Shown: positions 35,443 through 45,529, numbered from the stretch's first letter. The stretch is 64,000 nucleotides of DNA from Pseudomonadaceae bacterium (GCA_900766265.1 CAAFUS010000017.1:448421-512420); one strand, 5' to 3'. The notes: a model not told the origin generated them from the sequence alone. A program made the numbers and translations.

Positions 35443-36426
35443 TTATCGACCGGTCATCTGGTAGGCGGTTTCCAGGGCGACCTGCAGGCTGCCGGTATCG
35501 ATACGGCCGGTGCCTGCCAGGTCCAGTGCCGTGCCGTGATCGACCGAAGTGCGCACGATCGGCAGCCCGAGCGTCACGTTGACCGCGGCGCCGAAGCCCT
35601 TGTACTTGAGCACCGGCAGGCCCTGGTCGTGATACATCGCCAGTACCGCGTCGCAGCGCTCGAGGTTCTTTGGGCTGAACAGTGTATCGGCGGGCAGGGG
35701 GCCGACCAGATCCATGCCCTCGTCCCGCAGGCGTTGCAGCGTGGGTTCGATGGTCTCGATCTCCTCGCGTCCCAGATGGCCACTTTCGCCAGCGTGGGGG
35801 TTGAGCCCGCAGACAAGGATGCGGGGCGCGCGGATGCCGAACTTGTCGCGGAGGTCGGCATGCAGGATCCGGGTGACCTCTTCCAGGCGCTGGGGCGTGA
35901 TAGATGCCGCGACATCCTTGAGCGGCAGGTGCGTCGTCACCAGTGCGACCCGCAGCCCGTGGGTGGCGAGCATCATCACCACCTGCGGGGTGCCGGTCAG
36001 CTGTGCAAGGAATTCGGTATGGCCCGAAAAGGCGATGCCGGCATCGTTGATCACCCCCTTGTGCACCGGGGCCGTGATCATGCCGGCGAAGCTGCCGTCC
36101 AGGCAGCCCTGTGCGGCCCGGGTCAGGGTCTCGAGCACATAGGGCGCATTGGCGGTCTGCAGGTGTCCGGGTTCGGCGGGCTGGGCGAGTGGCGTGTCCC
36201 AGACGTAGAGCGTACCGGCCGGTGCCGGCTCGCTGGGCCAGGAGTCAGGCGTGACGTTCTGCAGACGTGTGGCGAGTCCGAGGGCGGCCGCCCTGTCGCT
36301 CAGCAAGGCATAGCTGGCGATGGCGACAAGGACATGGGGGTGTGCCGAACCGGCCAGCAGCAGGCACAGGTCCGGACCTATGCCTGCCGGTTCGCCAGGG
36401 GTGAGGGCGAAGCGTCTGACGATCAT
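35443..36426 (-). CDS. pdxA: 4-hydroxythreonine-4-phosphate dehydrogenase
   Basis: The protein has 327 residues. PdxA oxidises 4-phosphohydroxy-threonine in the DXP-dependent pyridoxal phosphate pathway. Metal-binding histidines fall in FSGHTEF, CGLNPHAGESGH and MYHDQGLPVLK. The start TPGEPAGIGPDL and GTALDLAGTG near the end are typical. It lies between surA and rsmA, 11 bases after surA on the minus strand. Confidence 0.97.
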   Translation of the reverse strand: MIVRRFALTPGEPAGIGPDLCLLLAGSAHPHVLVAIASYALLSDRAAALGLATRLQNVTPDSWPSEPAPAGTLYVWDTPLAQPAEPGHLQTANAPYVLETLTRAAQGCLDGSFAGMITAPVHKGVINDAGIAFSGHTEFLAQLTGTPQVVMMLATHGLRVALVTTHLPLKDVAASITPQRLEEVTRILHADLRDKFGIRAPRILVCGLNPHAGESGHLGREEIETIEPTLQRLRDEGMDLVGPLPADTLFSPKNLERCDAVLAMYHDQGLPVLKYKGFGAAVNVTLGLPIVRTSVDHGTALDLAGTGRIDTGSLQVALETAYQMTGR

Positions 36427-36437
36427 TGGCGGGCGCC

Positions 36438-37736
36438 TCAGATCTTGATTTCCACGTAGGCTTCGTCGCGAATCTGACGCAGCCAGGCCTGCAGTTCCTC
36501 GTCGTACTTGCGGTTGCGCAGGATGGTCATGGCCTGCTGTTCGCGGAACTCTTCGCTGGCGTCGGTGGCGCGGCGGCCCAGGACTTCCAGAATGTGCCAG
36601 CCATAGGGGCTCTGGAAAGGCGCGGAGAGCTGCCCGGACGCGGTATTGGCCATGACTTCGCGGAACTCGGGGACCAGCGAGTTGGGGTCGACCCAGTTGA
36701 GGTCGCCACCATTGAGCGCCGAGCCCGGATCTTCGGAGAAGCTGCGGGCCAGCTCGGCGAAGTCTTCGCCGGCGCTGATGCGGTCATGCAGGCGCTGGAC
36801 GAGACGGCGGCTCTCCTCGTTGCTGCGGATCTCGCTAGGCTTGATCAGGATATGACGCACATGGACTTCGTCCCGGACCTGGGTCTCGCCGCCGCGCTTT
36901 TCCAGCAGCTTGACCAGAATGAAGCCGGGCGGCGTGCGGATCGGCTCGGTGACCTGGCCGACCTGCATGTCCTGTACCAGGGTGTCGAATGGTGGTGGCA
37001 GTTGCGCCGCCTTGCGCCAGCCCATCTCGCCGCCTTCGAGTGCGTTCTCGCTGGCGGAGCGGGAGACGGCGAGCTGGCCGAAGTCAGCGCCTTGCTGCAG
37101 CTGTTGGTAGGTGTCATTGGCGCTGCGCTCGGCGGCCTGCACGGTTGCCGAGTCGGCCGACTCGGGCACCGGAATCAGGATGTTGGCCAGGCGGTATTCT
37201 TCGGACAGCTGCATTTTGCCCAGATCCGACCTGAGGAAGTTCTGTACCTCCTGGTTGGATACCTGCACTCGCTCGGCAATACGGCGCTGGCGCACGCGGC
37301 TGATCACCATCTCCCGACGGATCTGCTCGCGGGCATCTTCCAGTGTCAGGCCGTCGCCCGCCAGTGCGGCGCGAAACTGGTCGAGGGTCATGTTGTTGCG
37401 CTGGGCGATGGTGCCCATGGCCTGGTTGAGTTCTTCATCGGAGATGCGAATGCCGGAGCGCTCGCCCATCTGCAATTGAAGGTTCTCAGTGATCAGGCGC
37501 TCAAGCACCTGGGTGCGCAGAACGTCATCAGGGGGCAGCTCAGCGCCGCGCCTGTCGATCGTCTGCTGGACTTCACGGACGCGCTGGTCGAGCTGGCTTT
37601 GCATGATGACGTCGTTGTCGACGATGGCCACGACACGGTCCAGCGGTTGCACCTGGGCGGAGGCAGCGGTCGCGCCGCCCAGGAGCAGGGCGCCCAGCAT
37701 TAGCGGGCGCAGGAGATCAGAAAGCTTGGTCTTCAC
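36438..37736 (-). CDS. surA: Periplasmic chaperone and peptidyl-prolyl isomerase SurA
   Basis: The protein has 432 residues from a GTG at 37736 (another GTG at 37742 is equally possible); both lie inside the end of lptD, so the genes overlap by about 20 bases. A signal peptide ends at SAQV near residue 28. The N-terminal chaperone domain is followed by two parvulin domains (HILIKPSEIR in the second) and a C-terminal helix. It escorts outer-membrane proteins, including LptD, to the Bam complex, which makes the gene order meaningful. Confidence 0.95.
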   Translation of the reverse strand: MKTKLSDLLRPLMLGALLLGGATAASAQVQPLDRVVAIVDNDVIMQSQLDQRVREVQQTIDRRGAELPPDDVLRTQVLERLITENLQLQMGERSGIRISDEELNQAMGTIAQRNNMTLDQFRAALAGDGLTLEDAREQIRREMVISRVRQRRIAERVQVSNQEVQNFLRSDLGKMQLSEEYRLANILIPVPESADSATVQAAERSANDTYQQLQQGADFGQLAVSRSASENALEGGEMGWRKAAQLPPPFDTLVQDMQVGQVTEPIRTPPGFILVKLLEKRGGETQVRDEVHVRHILIKPSEIRSNEESRRLVQRLHDRISAGEDFAELARSFSEDPGSALNGGDLNWVDPNSLVPEFREVMANTASGQLSAPFQSPYGWHILEVLGRRATDASEEFREQQAMTILRNRKYDEELQAWLRQIRDEAYVEIKI

Positions 37737-40479
37737 GTTCACGGTAACCTTGAATGCCTTGGTCCAGGAAAGCCTCGGTCGAGTTTCCGAATACACCGCC
37801 GAGCCCCTTGAGGACGATCTGAAGGAAAATGCCACGGTCCGGCTCGTCGTTGAGGCGTGGGTTGAGGCTGGTTTCGTCGTTATCTATCCAGTAGCGATTG
37901 ATCAGACGAAGCTTCCAGCAGCAGGTGTCGTACTCGAAGCCGCCGAAGGCCTCCAGCGTACGGTTGCGACCGTAGTCGTACTGCCAGCGCGCGATCGCAC
38001 TCCACTGCGGCACGATGGGCCAGATGGTGGAGAAGTCGTGCTGGTTGATCTTGTAGTAGTCCTTGATGTAGTCGGGTTGATCCGGGGTGCTGAAGTCATC
38101 GTTGTACCGCCAGGTACCGGTCGCCTGGTCGAAACGAATGGTGTCGTTGCGATAGCGATAACCGATGTTGACGATCTTGTTGGGGTTGTCCGCCGCCTGG
38201 TAATGGAACATGGCGCTGCCCGACCGCGTGGTGTGGGTGTCCGGGTCCCAGTTGAAGGTGGAGCTGAAGCGCCAGTCCTGGTTGTAGCGATACTGGTATT
38301 CCAGGGCGTAAGGCGAAACCGATGACTGGGCCTGGTTGAAGTCGCGGTAGTCGATGCCCGGCATCTGTACGCGGCGGTCTTCGAAGTAGAAAGCCTGGCC
38401 CACACTGATGCGTTGGCGCTCGAAGCCGTTGGCCTCGATCCAGCGGCTGGTGACCCCCAGCGAGACCTGGTTGGCGTCGCCGATGCGGTCGTTGCCGTTG
38501 AAACGGTTGTCACGCCACAGCGAGCTGTAGCTGAACGGTGTTTCGCTGGTGTCGAAGACCGGGATGTCGTCCTGGTCCTTGTTCGGTACGTAGAGGTAGA
38601 ACAGCCGCGGCTCGAGGGTCTGGCGATAGGCCTGGCCGAACAGCTGGGTGTCGCGATCGAAGTACAGGCCGCTATCGACGCTCAGGATCGGCACGCTGCG
38701 GTCGGGCGACGAATTGAATTCACCCGGGAGACTGGCGCGGCCCTGGGCGTCGATATCGAGGTCGTACTGCGTGTAGGCGTACTTGACCGACGGCGTCAGG
38801 AAGCCCCAGGCCCAGTTGAGCGGCAGGCTAACGCCAGGCTCAACGTGGATGCGTTCGCCCTCGGCACGGTTCAAACCCTGCAGGCGCTCGTCATACCACT
38901 CCTCGTCGATGCCGTCGTCGTTACGGAAGAAACCGCTGCGCAGGCTGCGCTGGAACTTGACGAATTCGGTTTCGTAGCCGAACTGCAGGCCGCCCGGCTG
39001 GAAGGGGAGGCCACCGTTGAGGGTGATCTGCGGCAGGCGGTCGTAAGGCGTGATGTCGGTGACCGTCGCGCGCTCGTAGGCGTGGGCATTGATCTGGGCG
39101 ACGTAGCTGTCGCCGCGGTAGGTCAGGGTGCCGCGCTGGTTGAGGTGGGACGGGCGATCGATCCCAAGACCGGTACTTAGGTCCTGGAAGTAGTAAGGAT
39201 CGCTGATGTCGGTGTAATCGACTTCAGCCAGCCAGCGCGAATCGAGGCCGGTCCGATGCTGCAGGCTGTACATCCAGCGCTGGTCTTCGTACTCGGACTG
39301 CAGCTTGCGCTCGTCTTCGCGGTCGTTCAGGTAGGCGGCGCCGAACTGACCTTCGCTGCTGCGCGTGAGGTAGCGAAATTCACCTTCCATCAGCAGACCG
39401 CGCTCACTCATGTACTGAGGATAGAGCGTGGCGTCGAAGTTGGGCGCGAGGTTGAAGTAGTAGGGCGTCTGCAGGGTGACGCCGTTGCTGCTCGACGAGC
39501 TGATGCTCGGGGTCAGGAAGCCTGACTGGCGGCGGTCGTCGATCGGGAAATAGATGTACGGCGTGTAGAACACCGGCACGTTCTTGACCCGCAGGGTGAC
39601 GTTGGTCGCGCTGCCGCGGCCGGTGTTGGGGTCCAGGGTGACGTTGTTGCCCGCCAGATGCCAGGCGTTGTCGCCCGGCTCGCAGCGGGTGTAGGTGCCA
39701 TCCTTGAGGCGGACAATCGCGGTTTCCTCGCGCTTGGCATAAAGCGCGCTGCCGCGGACCTTGCCCGCATGGACCACGTATTCGGCGTTCTCGATCTTTG
39801 CCTCGCCGTTGTCGAGAAAGAGTTCGGCGCGGTCGCCGACCACAAGGGTGCCTGCGTCGCGGAAACGGACGTTTCCGGTCAGCTCGCCCCGGTTCTCCAG
39901 CTGGTAGAGGTTCGCCTCGTCCGCTTCGACCTGAAGGCGACCCTGACGCAGCAGCACGTCGCCGGCCAGGGTTGCGGTCTCGGTTGCCTGCTCGTAGCGG
40001 GTGGCTTTCGCCGATACGTAGGTCGGCGCTTCGCTCAATGGGGTGTCGTCGAACTTGCCTGGGCGATCCGGCTCGACATAGGCGCCGGCGCAGTAAGGGC
40101 CGGCTTCGGCCAGTTGTGCGGCGGTGAGCTGGTCGCGAGGCACCCAGTCCAGATGGCTGTAGTCGGCGCTTCTCGAAGCCAGGCCCTTGCCCTTACTCTC
40201 GGTGACCAGCGTGGTGGTCGGCGTTTCGGTCGCGCGGCTCGGACTGGCCGGTGCCTGGGCGCCGCTGCTGCTGACGGCGCTGCTGCTGTGTACCGGACGT
40301 GGAGGCAATGCGGTGTTGGTGGCCTTGGGGGCGCATGCCCAGCCGCCGGAGGGGCCAGGCTGGCAATCGAATTGCTCGGCTGCGATAACGAAAGGGACTG
40401 CCATTGGTTGCAGAGCGAGCAGGCTGCCAGTGAACAGTAAGGGAAATTTTTTGCGAAATGCGGGGTATTTGAGTGCCAT
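37717..40479 (-). CDS. lptD: LPS assembly outer-membrane protein LptD
   Basis: The protein has 920 residues from the ATG at 40479, chosen because FRKKFPLLFTGSLLALQP then forms the signal peptide start as in other pseudomonads. An ATG at 40512 adds 11 residues. A Ser/Thr/Pro-rich stretch is followed by an OstA-type beta-jellyroll (about residues 160-290) and a large C-terminal barrel. A cysteine pair TCCW close to the end and an early Cys support the disulfides needed for assembly. It inserts lipopolysaccharide into the outer leaflet with LptE. Confidence 0.95.
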   Translation of the reverse strand: MALKYPAFRKKFPLLFTGSLLALQPMAVPFVIAAEQFDCQPGPSGGWACAPKATNTALPPRPVHSSSAVSSSGAQAPASPSRATETPTTTLVTESKGKGLASRSADYSHLDWVPRDQLTAAQLAEAGPYCAGAYVEPDRPGKFDDTPLSEAPTYVSAKATRYEQATETATLAGDVLLRQGRLQVEADEANLYQLENRGELTGNVRFRDAGTLVVGDRAELFLDNGEAKIENAEYVVHAGKVRGSALYAKREETAIVRLKDGTYTRCEPGDNAWHLAGNNVTLDPNTGRGSATNVTLRVKNVPVFYTPYIYFPIDDRRQSGFLTPSISSSSSNGVTLQTPYYFNLAPNFDATLYPQYMSERGLLMEGEFRYLTRSSEGQFGAAYLNDREDERKLQSEYEDQRWMYSLQHRTGLDSRWLAEVDYTDISDPYYFQDLSTGLGIDRPSHLNQRGTLTYRGDSYVAQINAHAYERATVTDITPYDRLPQITLNGGLPFQPGGLQFGYETEFVKFQRSLRSGFFRNDDGIDEEWYDERLQGLNRAEGERIHVEPGVSLPLNWAWGFLTPSVKYAYTQYDLDIDAQGRASLPGEFNSSPDRSVPILSVDSGLYFDRDTQLFGQAYRQTLEPRLFYLYVPNKDQDDIPVFDTSETPFSYSSLWRDNRFNGNDRIGDANQVSLGVTSRWIEANGFERQRISVGQAFYFEDRRVQMPGIDYRDFNQAQSSVSPYALEYQYRYNQDWRFSSTFNWDPDTHTTRSGSAMFHYQAADNPNKIVNIGYRYRNDTIRFDQATGTWRYNDDFSTPDQPDYIKDYYKINQHDFSTIWPIVPQWSAIARWQYDYGRNRTLEAFGGFEYDTCCWKLRLINRYWIDNDETSLNPRLNDEPDRGIFLQIVLKGLGGVFGNSTEAFLDQGIQGYREREDQAF

Positions 40480-40609
40480 CTGGTTTATTAGTCCCGGCTT
40501 CCTGCGAGCCATCGGCCGGCTGGGCCGCCCGCCTCTCGATGGGCTGAAAAAGATTCTGGATAATAAAGCATGACCCGACTATCGGCTAGCGCCGAGGGAG
40601 ACCCCTGAA

Positions 40610-41629
40610 ATGCCGCTTCAAGACCAACGCCTGCTGGATGTGAACGACTGGCTGGCGCACGTCCTGCCTCCCCTGTTCGCCGAGCATGACTGGGGTACGC
40701 CGCCATCGGCGACGCTGACCGCTGCCAGCAGCGACGCCAGCTTTCGCCGCTATTTCCGCTGGGAAGCCAACGGCCGGACGCTGATCGTGATGGACGCGCC
40801 GCCACCCCAGGAAAACTGCCGTCCGTTCGTGGATATCGCCGCTCGGCTGTCGGCCGGCGGTCTCAACGTGCCCCAGGTGCTGGCCCAGGACCTCGAACGG
40901 GGCTTCCTGCTGCTCAACGATCTGGGACGGCAGACCTATCTGGACGTCATCGACGAAGGCAGTGCCGACAAGCTGTTCGCCGACGCCATCGACGCGCTGG
41001 TCCGGCTGCAACGCATCCCCGTGGGCCCGGGCTTTCCGGCTTACGACCAAGCCTTGCTGGAGCGCGAACTCCAGCTCTTTCCCGACTGGTACGTGGCACG
41101 CCACCTGGGCGTGGAGTTCAACGAGGGCCAGCGGCAGCAATGGGCTCGCCTCTGCAGCCTGCTGATCGATTCGGCGCTGACCCAGCCTCGTGTGCTGGTA
41201 CACCGGGACTACATGCCGCGTAACCTGATGCTCAGCGAGCCGAATCCGGGCGTGCTGGACTTTCAGGATGCGGTGCTGGGGCCGGTTACCTACGACATCA
41301 CCTCGCTGTTCAAGGATGCCTTCGTCAGCTGGCCGGAGGCGCGGGTGCAGGGCTGGCTCGAGAGCTACTGGACGCAGGCCGCCGAAGCCGGCATCCCGGT
41401 CCAGGAGGACTTCCAGGCCTTCCTGCGGGCCAGCGACCTGATGGGCGTGCAGCGCCACCTCAAGGTGATCGGGATCTTCTCGAGGATCTGCCATCGCGAC
41501 GGCAAACCTCGCTATCTGGCGGACGTGCCGCGGTTCTTCGCCTACATCCATACCGTGCTCGCCCGGCGCCCCGAACTCGCCGAGCTGGGCGAACTGCTCG
41601 CCAGTCTTCCGACGGAGCCGCGCCAATGA
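40610..41629 (+). CDS. amgK: N-acetylmuramate/N-acetylglucosamine kinase AmgK
   Basis: The protein has 339 residues of the aminoglycoside phosphotransferase fold. The catalytic loop HRDYMPRNLML and the metal-binding LDFQDAVLGP are intact. AmgK phosphorylates the anomeric position of MurNAc or GlcNAc in the recycling route that bypasses MurA and so gives intrinsic fosfomycin tolerance in pseudomonads. It diverges from lptD and overlaps murU by four bases (ATGA). Confidence 0.95.
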   Translation: MPLQDQRLLDVNDWLAHVLPPLFAEHDWGTPPSATLTAASSDASFRRYFRWEANGRTLIVMDAPPPQENCRPFVDIAARLSAGGLNVPQVLAQDLERGFLLLNDLGRQTYLDVIDEGSADKLFADAIDALVRLQRIPVGPGFPAYDQALLERELQLFPDWYVARHLGVEFNEGQRQQWARLCSLLIDSALTQPRVLVHRDYMPRNLMLSEPNPGVLDFQDAVLGPVTYDITSLFKDAFVSWPEARVQGWLESYWTQAAEAGIPVQEDFQAFLRASDLMGVQRHLKVIGIFSRICHRDGKPRYLADVPRFFAYIHTVLARRPELAELGELLASLPTEPRQ

Positions 41630-42294
41630 AGGCAATGATCCTGGCTGCCGGCAAGGGCGAGCGGATGCGCCCGTTGACGTTGCATACGCCCAAACCGCTG
41701 GTGGAGGTGGCGGGGGTTCCCCTGATCGTCTACCACATCGAGGCGCTGGCGAAGGCCGGGTTTGACGAGCTGGTGATCAACCACGCCTGGCTCGGCGAGC
41801 GCATCGAGGCCTATCTCGGCGACGGTAGCCGCTACGGCGTGAGCATTCGCTATTCCGCGGAAGGCGAGCCGCTGGAAACCGGCGGCGGCATCGTCAAGGC
41901 ATTGCCACTGCTGGGCGACGAGCCCTTCGTGATCGTCAACGGCGATGTCTGGACCGATTATTCGTTCGCCGCCCTGCCGCGCCGGCTCGAAGGCCTGGCC
42001 CATCTGGTACTGGTGGATAACCCGGTTCACCATCCCGACGGGGATTTTCACCTGGCCGACGGTCAGGTGAGCGAAGCTGGTGGCGGCGAACGGTTGACCT
42101 ACAGCGGGCTGGCCGTGCTGCAGCCGGCGCTCTTCGAAGGCTGTGCGCCAGGCGCGTTCAAGCTCGCACCGCTGCTGCGCGCGGCGATGGCGCGGGGGCA
42201 GGTCAGCGGCGAGCGCCATGGGGGGCGGTGGGTCGACGTGGGTACGCTCGAACGCCTGGCTGAAGTCGAACGGCTGATCGAGGTGCGACGCTGA
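41626..42294 (+). CDS. murU: N-acetylmuramate alpha-1-phosphate uridylyltransferase MurU
   Basis: The protein has 222 residues. The nucleotidyltransferase opening MILAAGKGERMRPLT, the nucleotide-binding LETGGGI and the metal-binding VNGDVW are present, and WVDVGT lies near the end. MurU makes UDP-MurNAc from AmgK's product. Its start is coupled to amgK, and its stop touches the djlA start. Confidence 0.96.
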   Translation: MKAMILAAGKGERMRPLTLHTPKPLVEVAGVPLIVYHIEALAKAGFDELVINHAWLGERIEAYLGDGSRYGVSIRYSAEGEPLETGGGIVKALPLLGDEPFVIVNGDVWTDYSFAALPRRLEGLAHLVLVDNPVHHPDGDFHLADGQVSEAGGGERLTYSGLAVLQPALFEGCAPGAFKLAPLLRAAMARGQVSGERHGGRWVDVGTLERLAEVERLIEVRR

Positions 42295-43059
42295 ATGTTC
42301 TGGCCCATCACCTTGCTGGGGGCGCTGGCAGGCTGGCTGCTGGCGAGCATTCCCGGTGCCCTGCTCGGCGGTCTGCTGGGGCAGGTGCTGGATCGTCGCC
42401 TCGGGCTCGACTCCTGGGCGAGTCTGCGGGAAAGGATGCGCAGCGGGGCGCCGCTGCAGGGCGAGGCCTTGCTGTTCGTCCTGCTCGGGCGCCTGGCCAA
42501 GAGCGGTGGGCGCGTGAGCGAGGCGCACATCCGCGCCGCGCGTGCCGAAATGCAGCGGCGGGGGCTGGACCAGGCGGGCCAGCGTGAAGCCATCGATGCC
42601 TTCTATCGCGGCAAATCCGGCGATGACAGCCTGCGTCAGCCGTTACGCCGGCTGCGTGATCGCGAGCAGGCGGCCGCCGTGCTGCAGGCCTGCTGGCGAA
42701 TGGCACGTGCCGAAGGTCGGGTCAACACCCGGGAGCATGAGCTGATCATGCTGTGGGGCAAGTGGCTGGGCTGGAGCCGCGACGAGGTTGCAGCTCAGGA
42801 CCGGGACGCCGGGCGGCGGCAGGGCGCGCCCGCCAGTCGCGGCGGCGCCTACGAGGAGGCCATGCAGCTGCTCGGTGTTCGCGCCGACAGCGAGATGCAG
42901 GTGATCAAGCGCGCCTATCGAAAGCTGCTCAGCCAGCATCATCCCGACAAGCTGGCCGGTTCGGGCGCCTCGCCCGCGCAGGTGCGCGATGCCACCGAGC
43001 GTACCCGTGAATTGCACAATGCTTATGCCCTGATCCGGGAGCGTCGAGGTTTTCGCTGA
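42295..43059 (+). CDS. djlA: DnaJ-like membrane co-chaperone DjlA
   Basis: The protein has 254 residues: one N-terminal membrane helix with GxxxG spacing (about residues 4-30), a TerB-like helical domain, and a C-terminal J domain with HHPDKL that stimulates DnaK ATPase. Only the membrane-anchored DjlA class has this order. It directly abuts murU, so it is probably co-transcribed with the recycling genes. Confidence 0.93.
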   Translation: MFWPITLLGALAGWLLASIPGALLGGLLGQVLDRRLGLDSWASLRERMRSGAPLQGEALLFVLLGRLAKSGGRVSEAHIRAARAEMQRRGLDQAGQREAIDAFYRGKSGDDSLRQPLRRLRDREQAAAVLQACWRMARAEGRVNTREHELIMLWGKWLGWSRDEVAAQDRDAGRRQGAPASRGGAYEEAMQLLGVRADSEMQVIKRAYRKLLSQHHPDKLAGSGASPAQVRDATERTRELHNAYALIRERRGFR

Positions 43060-43077
43060 CCGGCCCGCGCCGGGGCG

Positions 43078-44049
43078 TCAGGGCTGGCGGTCCAGCCAGC
43101 CGCGTACCCGGCGGTACAGCTGCTCCTGTTCGGCGTCCAGATCGGCGGGCAAGGCCTGCAGCATCACCTGGTGGTAGCTGGGATGGCCGATCCGCCGGCC
43201 GGCGTTGCGCCGGGCGATGGCGGCGTCGCGCAGGTAGTCGGGCTGGGGATAATAGAAGTCGCCCGTGGCGATCTTGAGCGGCGGCACCAGCTCCTCCAGC
43301 GCGCTTTCGCCCGGCACGGCACGCGGTGCGATCAGCACCAGATGCCGCAGTTCCGGGTCTTGGTGCTCCTGCAGATAGCGGGCCGCCCAGAAGGCGCTGC
43401 TGCCCTGGCCGACGAGCACGATGGGGGTGGCGCCGTTCTCACGGGCGAAGCCGATGCCGGCGGTGATTCGCTCGAACAGCGCGGCTGGCCATTCGACCGC
43501 GGGCGGGGCATCGGCGGCCGGCTCGGCTTCCGGGCCGCTGTCCTCGGGCGCCGAAGTCTGCTCCGGCAAATACCCCGACTCGGCCGGGGCTTCCTCCTGC
43601 GCGGGTGCCGTTTCGTCTTCCTCCTGAGTCTGGGGAGCGGTTTGCGCGTCGGGGTTCGGTGTTCTGGGCAGGGCCTCGCCGGGGTTGTCCGGCAGGCTAA
43701 GGCTCAGCGTGTGCCAGCCGTCATTGGGCAGGCGACGGCGCAGCGGGCCGATGCCCCGTGGCCAGTCGGCGCTCTGCCCGTCGCCGGGCAGCAGGATCAC
43801 CGTACCTTTGGCCTGGGCGGTATTGGCCGGAAGCCAGAGGGCGATGAAGATCTGGCCGGCGGCATCGAGCGTCTTCGCCTGTGCCGGGCGTTTGCGGGCC
43901 AGTTCCTGTGCCTCGGTCGCGCTTCGCTCGCCCAGCGGGGCGCGGGGCACGGGCTTTGCCTCGACAGGTTGCTGGTCGTCCGGTTCCTCGGCCTTGAGTG
44001 GCGCGGCGGCGCACAGGAGCAGCAGGGCGGCTATCAGCGTTTTCGACAT
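43078..44049 (-). CDS. DUF3530-family alpha/beta-hydrolase-like protein
   Basis: The protein has 323 residues with a Sec signal ending at LKAEE. The fold is alpha/beta hydrolase (GTVILLPGDGQSADWP, then VLVGQGSSAFWAARYL where a nucleophile elbow would be, reading GQGSS), so the catalytic Ser is shifted and activity is doubtful. Residues about 120-190 are an acidic Pro/Glu/Ala-rich insertion of low complexity. The family is widespread in pseudomonads and has no assigned function. It is convergent with djlA. Confidence 0.85.
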   Translation of the reverse strand: MSKTLIAALLLLCAAAPLKAEEPDDQQPVEAKPVPRAPLGERSATEAQELARKRPAQAKTLDAAGQIFIALWLPANTAQAKGTVILLPGDGQSADWPRGIGPLRRRLPNDGWHTLSLSLPDNPGEALPRTPNPDAQTAPQTQEEDETAPAQEEAPAESGYLPEQTSAPEDSGPEAEPAADAPPAVEWPAALFERITAGIGFARENGATPIVLVGQGSSAFWAARYLQEHQDPELRHLVLIAPRAVPGESALEELVPPLKIATGDFYYPQPDYLRDAAIARRNAGRRIGHPSYHQVMLQALPADLDAEQEQLYRRVRGWLDRQP

Positions 44050-44171
44050 CGGCGGTTCCTTTGGGTGAAACGCCAGCCTAGCGGCACGTCGCGGCGACCG
44101 CTAGCCGCACGCGCCGTCATGCAAGGCATCGGGTACACTACGCGCCCCGTGTTTTCCACCTGAGGTGCGTC

Positions 44172-44846
44172 ATGCAGCCGTTCGCCATCGCTCCGTCCAT
44201 TCTCTCCGCCGATTTCGCCCGGCTCGGCGAAGAAGTGGACAAGGTTCTCGCCGCGGGCGCCGATATCGTCCACTTCGATGTGATGGACAACCATTACGTA
44301 CCCAACCTGACCATCGGGCCGATGGTCTGCGCTGCGCTGCGCAAGTACGGGATCACCGCACCGATCGATGCGCACCTGATGGTCAAGCCGGTGGACCGCA
44401 TCATCGGCGACTTCATCGAGGCCGGCGCCAGCTACATCACCTTCCATCCCGAAGCCTCCGAGCACATCGATCGCTCCCTGCAGCTGATTCGCGACGGCGG
44501 GGCCAAGGCTGGACTGGTGTTCAACCCGGCGACGCCCCTGGATGTGCTGCGCTACGTGATGGACAAGGTCGACATGATCCTGCTGATGAGCGTCAACCCC
44601 GGCTTCGGCGGGCAGAAGTTCATCCCCGGCACCCTCGACAAGCTGCGCGAGGCGCGAGCCCTGATCGACGCCTCGGGTCATGACATCCGTCTCGAGATCG
44701 ACGGCGGGGTCAACGTCAAGAATATCCGCGAGATCGCCGCGGCCGGGGCCGACACCTTCGTCGCCGGTTCGGCGATCTTCAACGCACCTGATTACCGCGC
44801 GGTGATCGACGCCATGCGCGCCGAGCTGGCGCTGGCCAGCGCCTGA
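44172..44846 (+). CDS. rpe: Ribulose-phosphate 3-epimerase
   Basis: The protein has 224 residues, a TIM barrel with SILSADFARLGEE, HFDVMDNHYVPN (metal His and Asp), DAHLMV and EIDGGVN. It interconverts ribulose 5-phosphate and xylulose 5-phosphate. The stop overlaps the gph ATG (TGATG). The pairing rpe-gph upstream of trpE is conserved in proteobacteria. Confidence 0.97.
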   Translation: MQPFAIAPSILSADFARLGEEVDKVLAAGADIVHFDVMDNHYVPNLTIGPMVCAALRKYGITAPIDAHLMVKPVDRIIGDFIEAGASYITFHPEASEHIDRSLQLIRDGGAKAGLVFNPATPLDVLRYVMDKVDMILLMSVNPGFGGQKFIPGTLDKLREARALIDASGHDIRLEIDGGVNVKNIREIAAAGADTFVAGSAIFNAPDYRAVIDAMRAELALASA

Positions 44847-45529
44847 TGCTGCTGCGCCGCTTGTTCAACGGCGAGCTGCCGCGTCTGGTGATGTTCGATC
44901 TCGACGGCACCTTGCTCGACTCGGTGCCGGATCTGGCCGCCGCTGTGGACAGCGTCCTGATTCAGCTAGGGCGCCCGCCGGCCGGTTTGGCGCGGGTGCG
45001 GGACTGGGTTGGCAACGGTGCGCCGGTGCTGGTGCGCCGGGCTCTGGCCGGCGGGATCGATCACCGGGGCGTCGACGACGAGTTGGCGCAGCGGGCGCTA
45101 CAGCTGTTTCTCGAGGCCTATGCGGGTGGCCATGCCCTGACCAGCGTGTATCCTGGCGTTCCGCCATTGCTGCAATGGCTACGAGCGCAGGGGGTGCCGA
45201 TGGCGGTGGTGACCAACAAGCCCGAGCGCTTCGTGGAGCCGCTGTTGCGGGAGAAGGATCTGGGCGGCTTCTTCACCTGGATCGTCGGTGGCGACACGCT
45301 GACCCGGCAGAAACCCGATCCTGCAGGGTTGCGGCATGTGCTCGAGCGGGCAGGGGTGCCGGCGCACCAGGCGCTGTTCGTGGGCGACTCGCGCAACGAC
45401 GTACTGGCGGCGAAGGCCGCCGGCGTTCCCTGCGTCGCGCTGCGTTATGGCTACAACCATGGCCGGCCAATCGATGAGGAGAACCCCGAGCTCGTCCTGG
45501 ACGATCTGCGCGAATTGTTCGCAGGTTGA
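44846..45529 (+). CDS. gph: Phosphoglycolate phosphatase
   Basis: The protein has 227 residues of the HAD superfamily: DLDGTLLDS (nucleophile Asp), TNKPERF, KPDP and VGDSRND. It dephosphorylates 2-phosphoglycolate, formed during DNA 3'-end repair and oxidative metabolism. It is coupled to rpe by the overlapping stop and start codons. Confidence 0.94.
   Translation: MLLRRLFNGELPRLVMFDLDGTLLDSVPDLAAAVDSVLIQLGRPPAGLARVRDWVGNGAPVLVRRALAGGIDHRGVDDELAQRALQLFLEAYAGGHALTSVYPGVPPLLQWLRAQGVPMAVVTNKPERFVEPLLREKDLGGFFTWIVGGDTLTRQKPDPAGLRHVLERAGVPAHQALFVGDSRNDVLAAKAAGVPCVALRYGYNHGRPIDEENPELVLDDLRELFAG

Noticed and set aside
34693..36459. Plus-strand frame (588 codons) opposite rsmA and pdxA
   Set aside because: Crosses two well-supported genes and has no recognisable domain.
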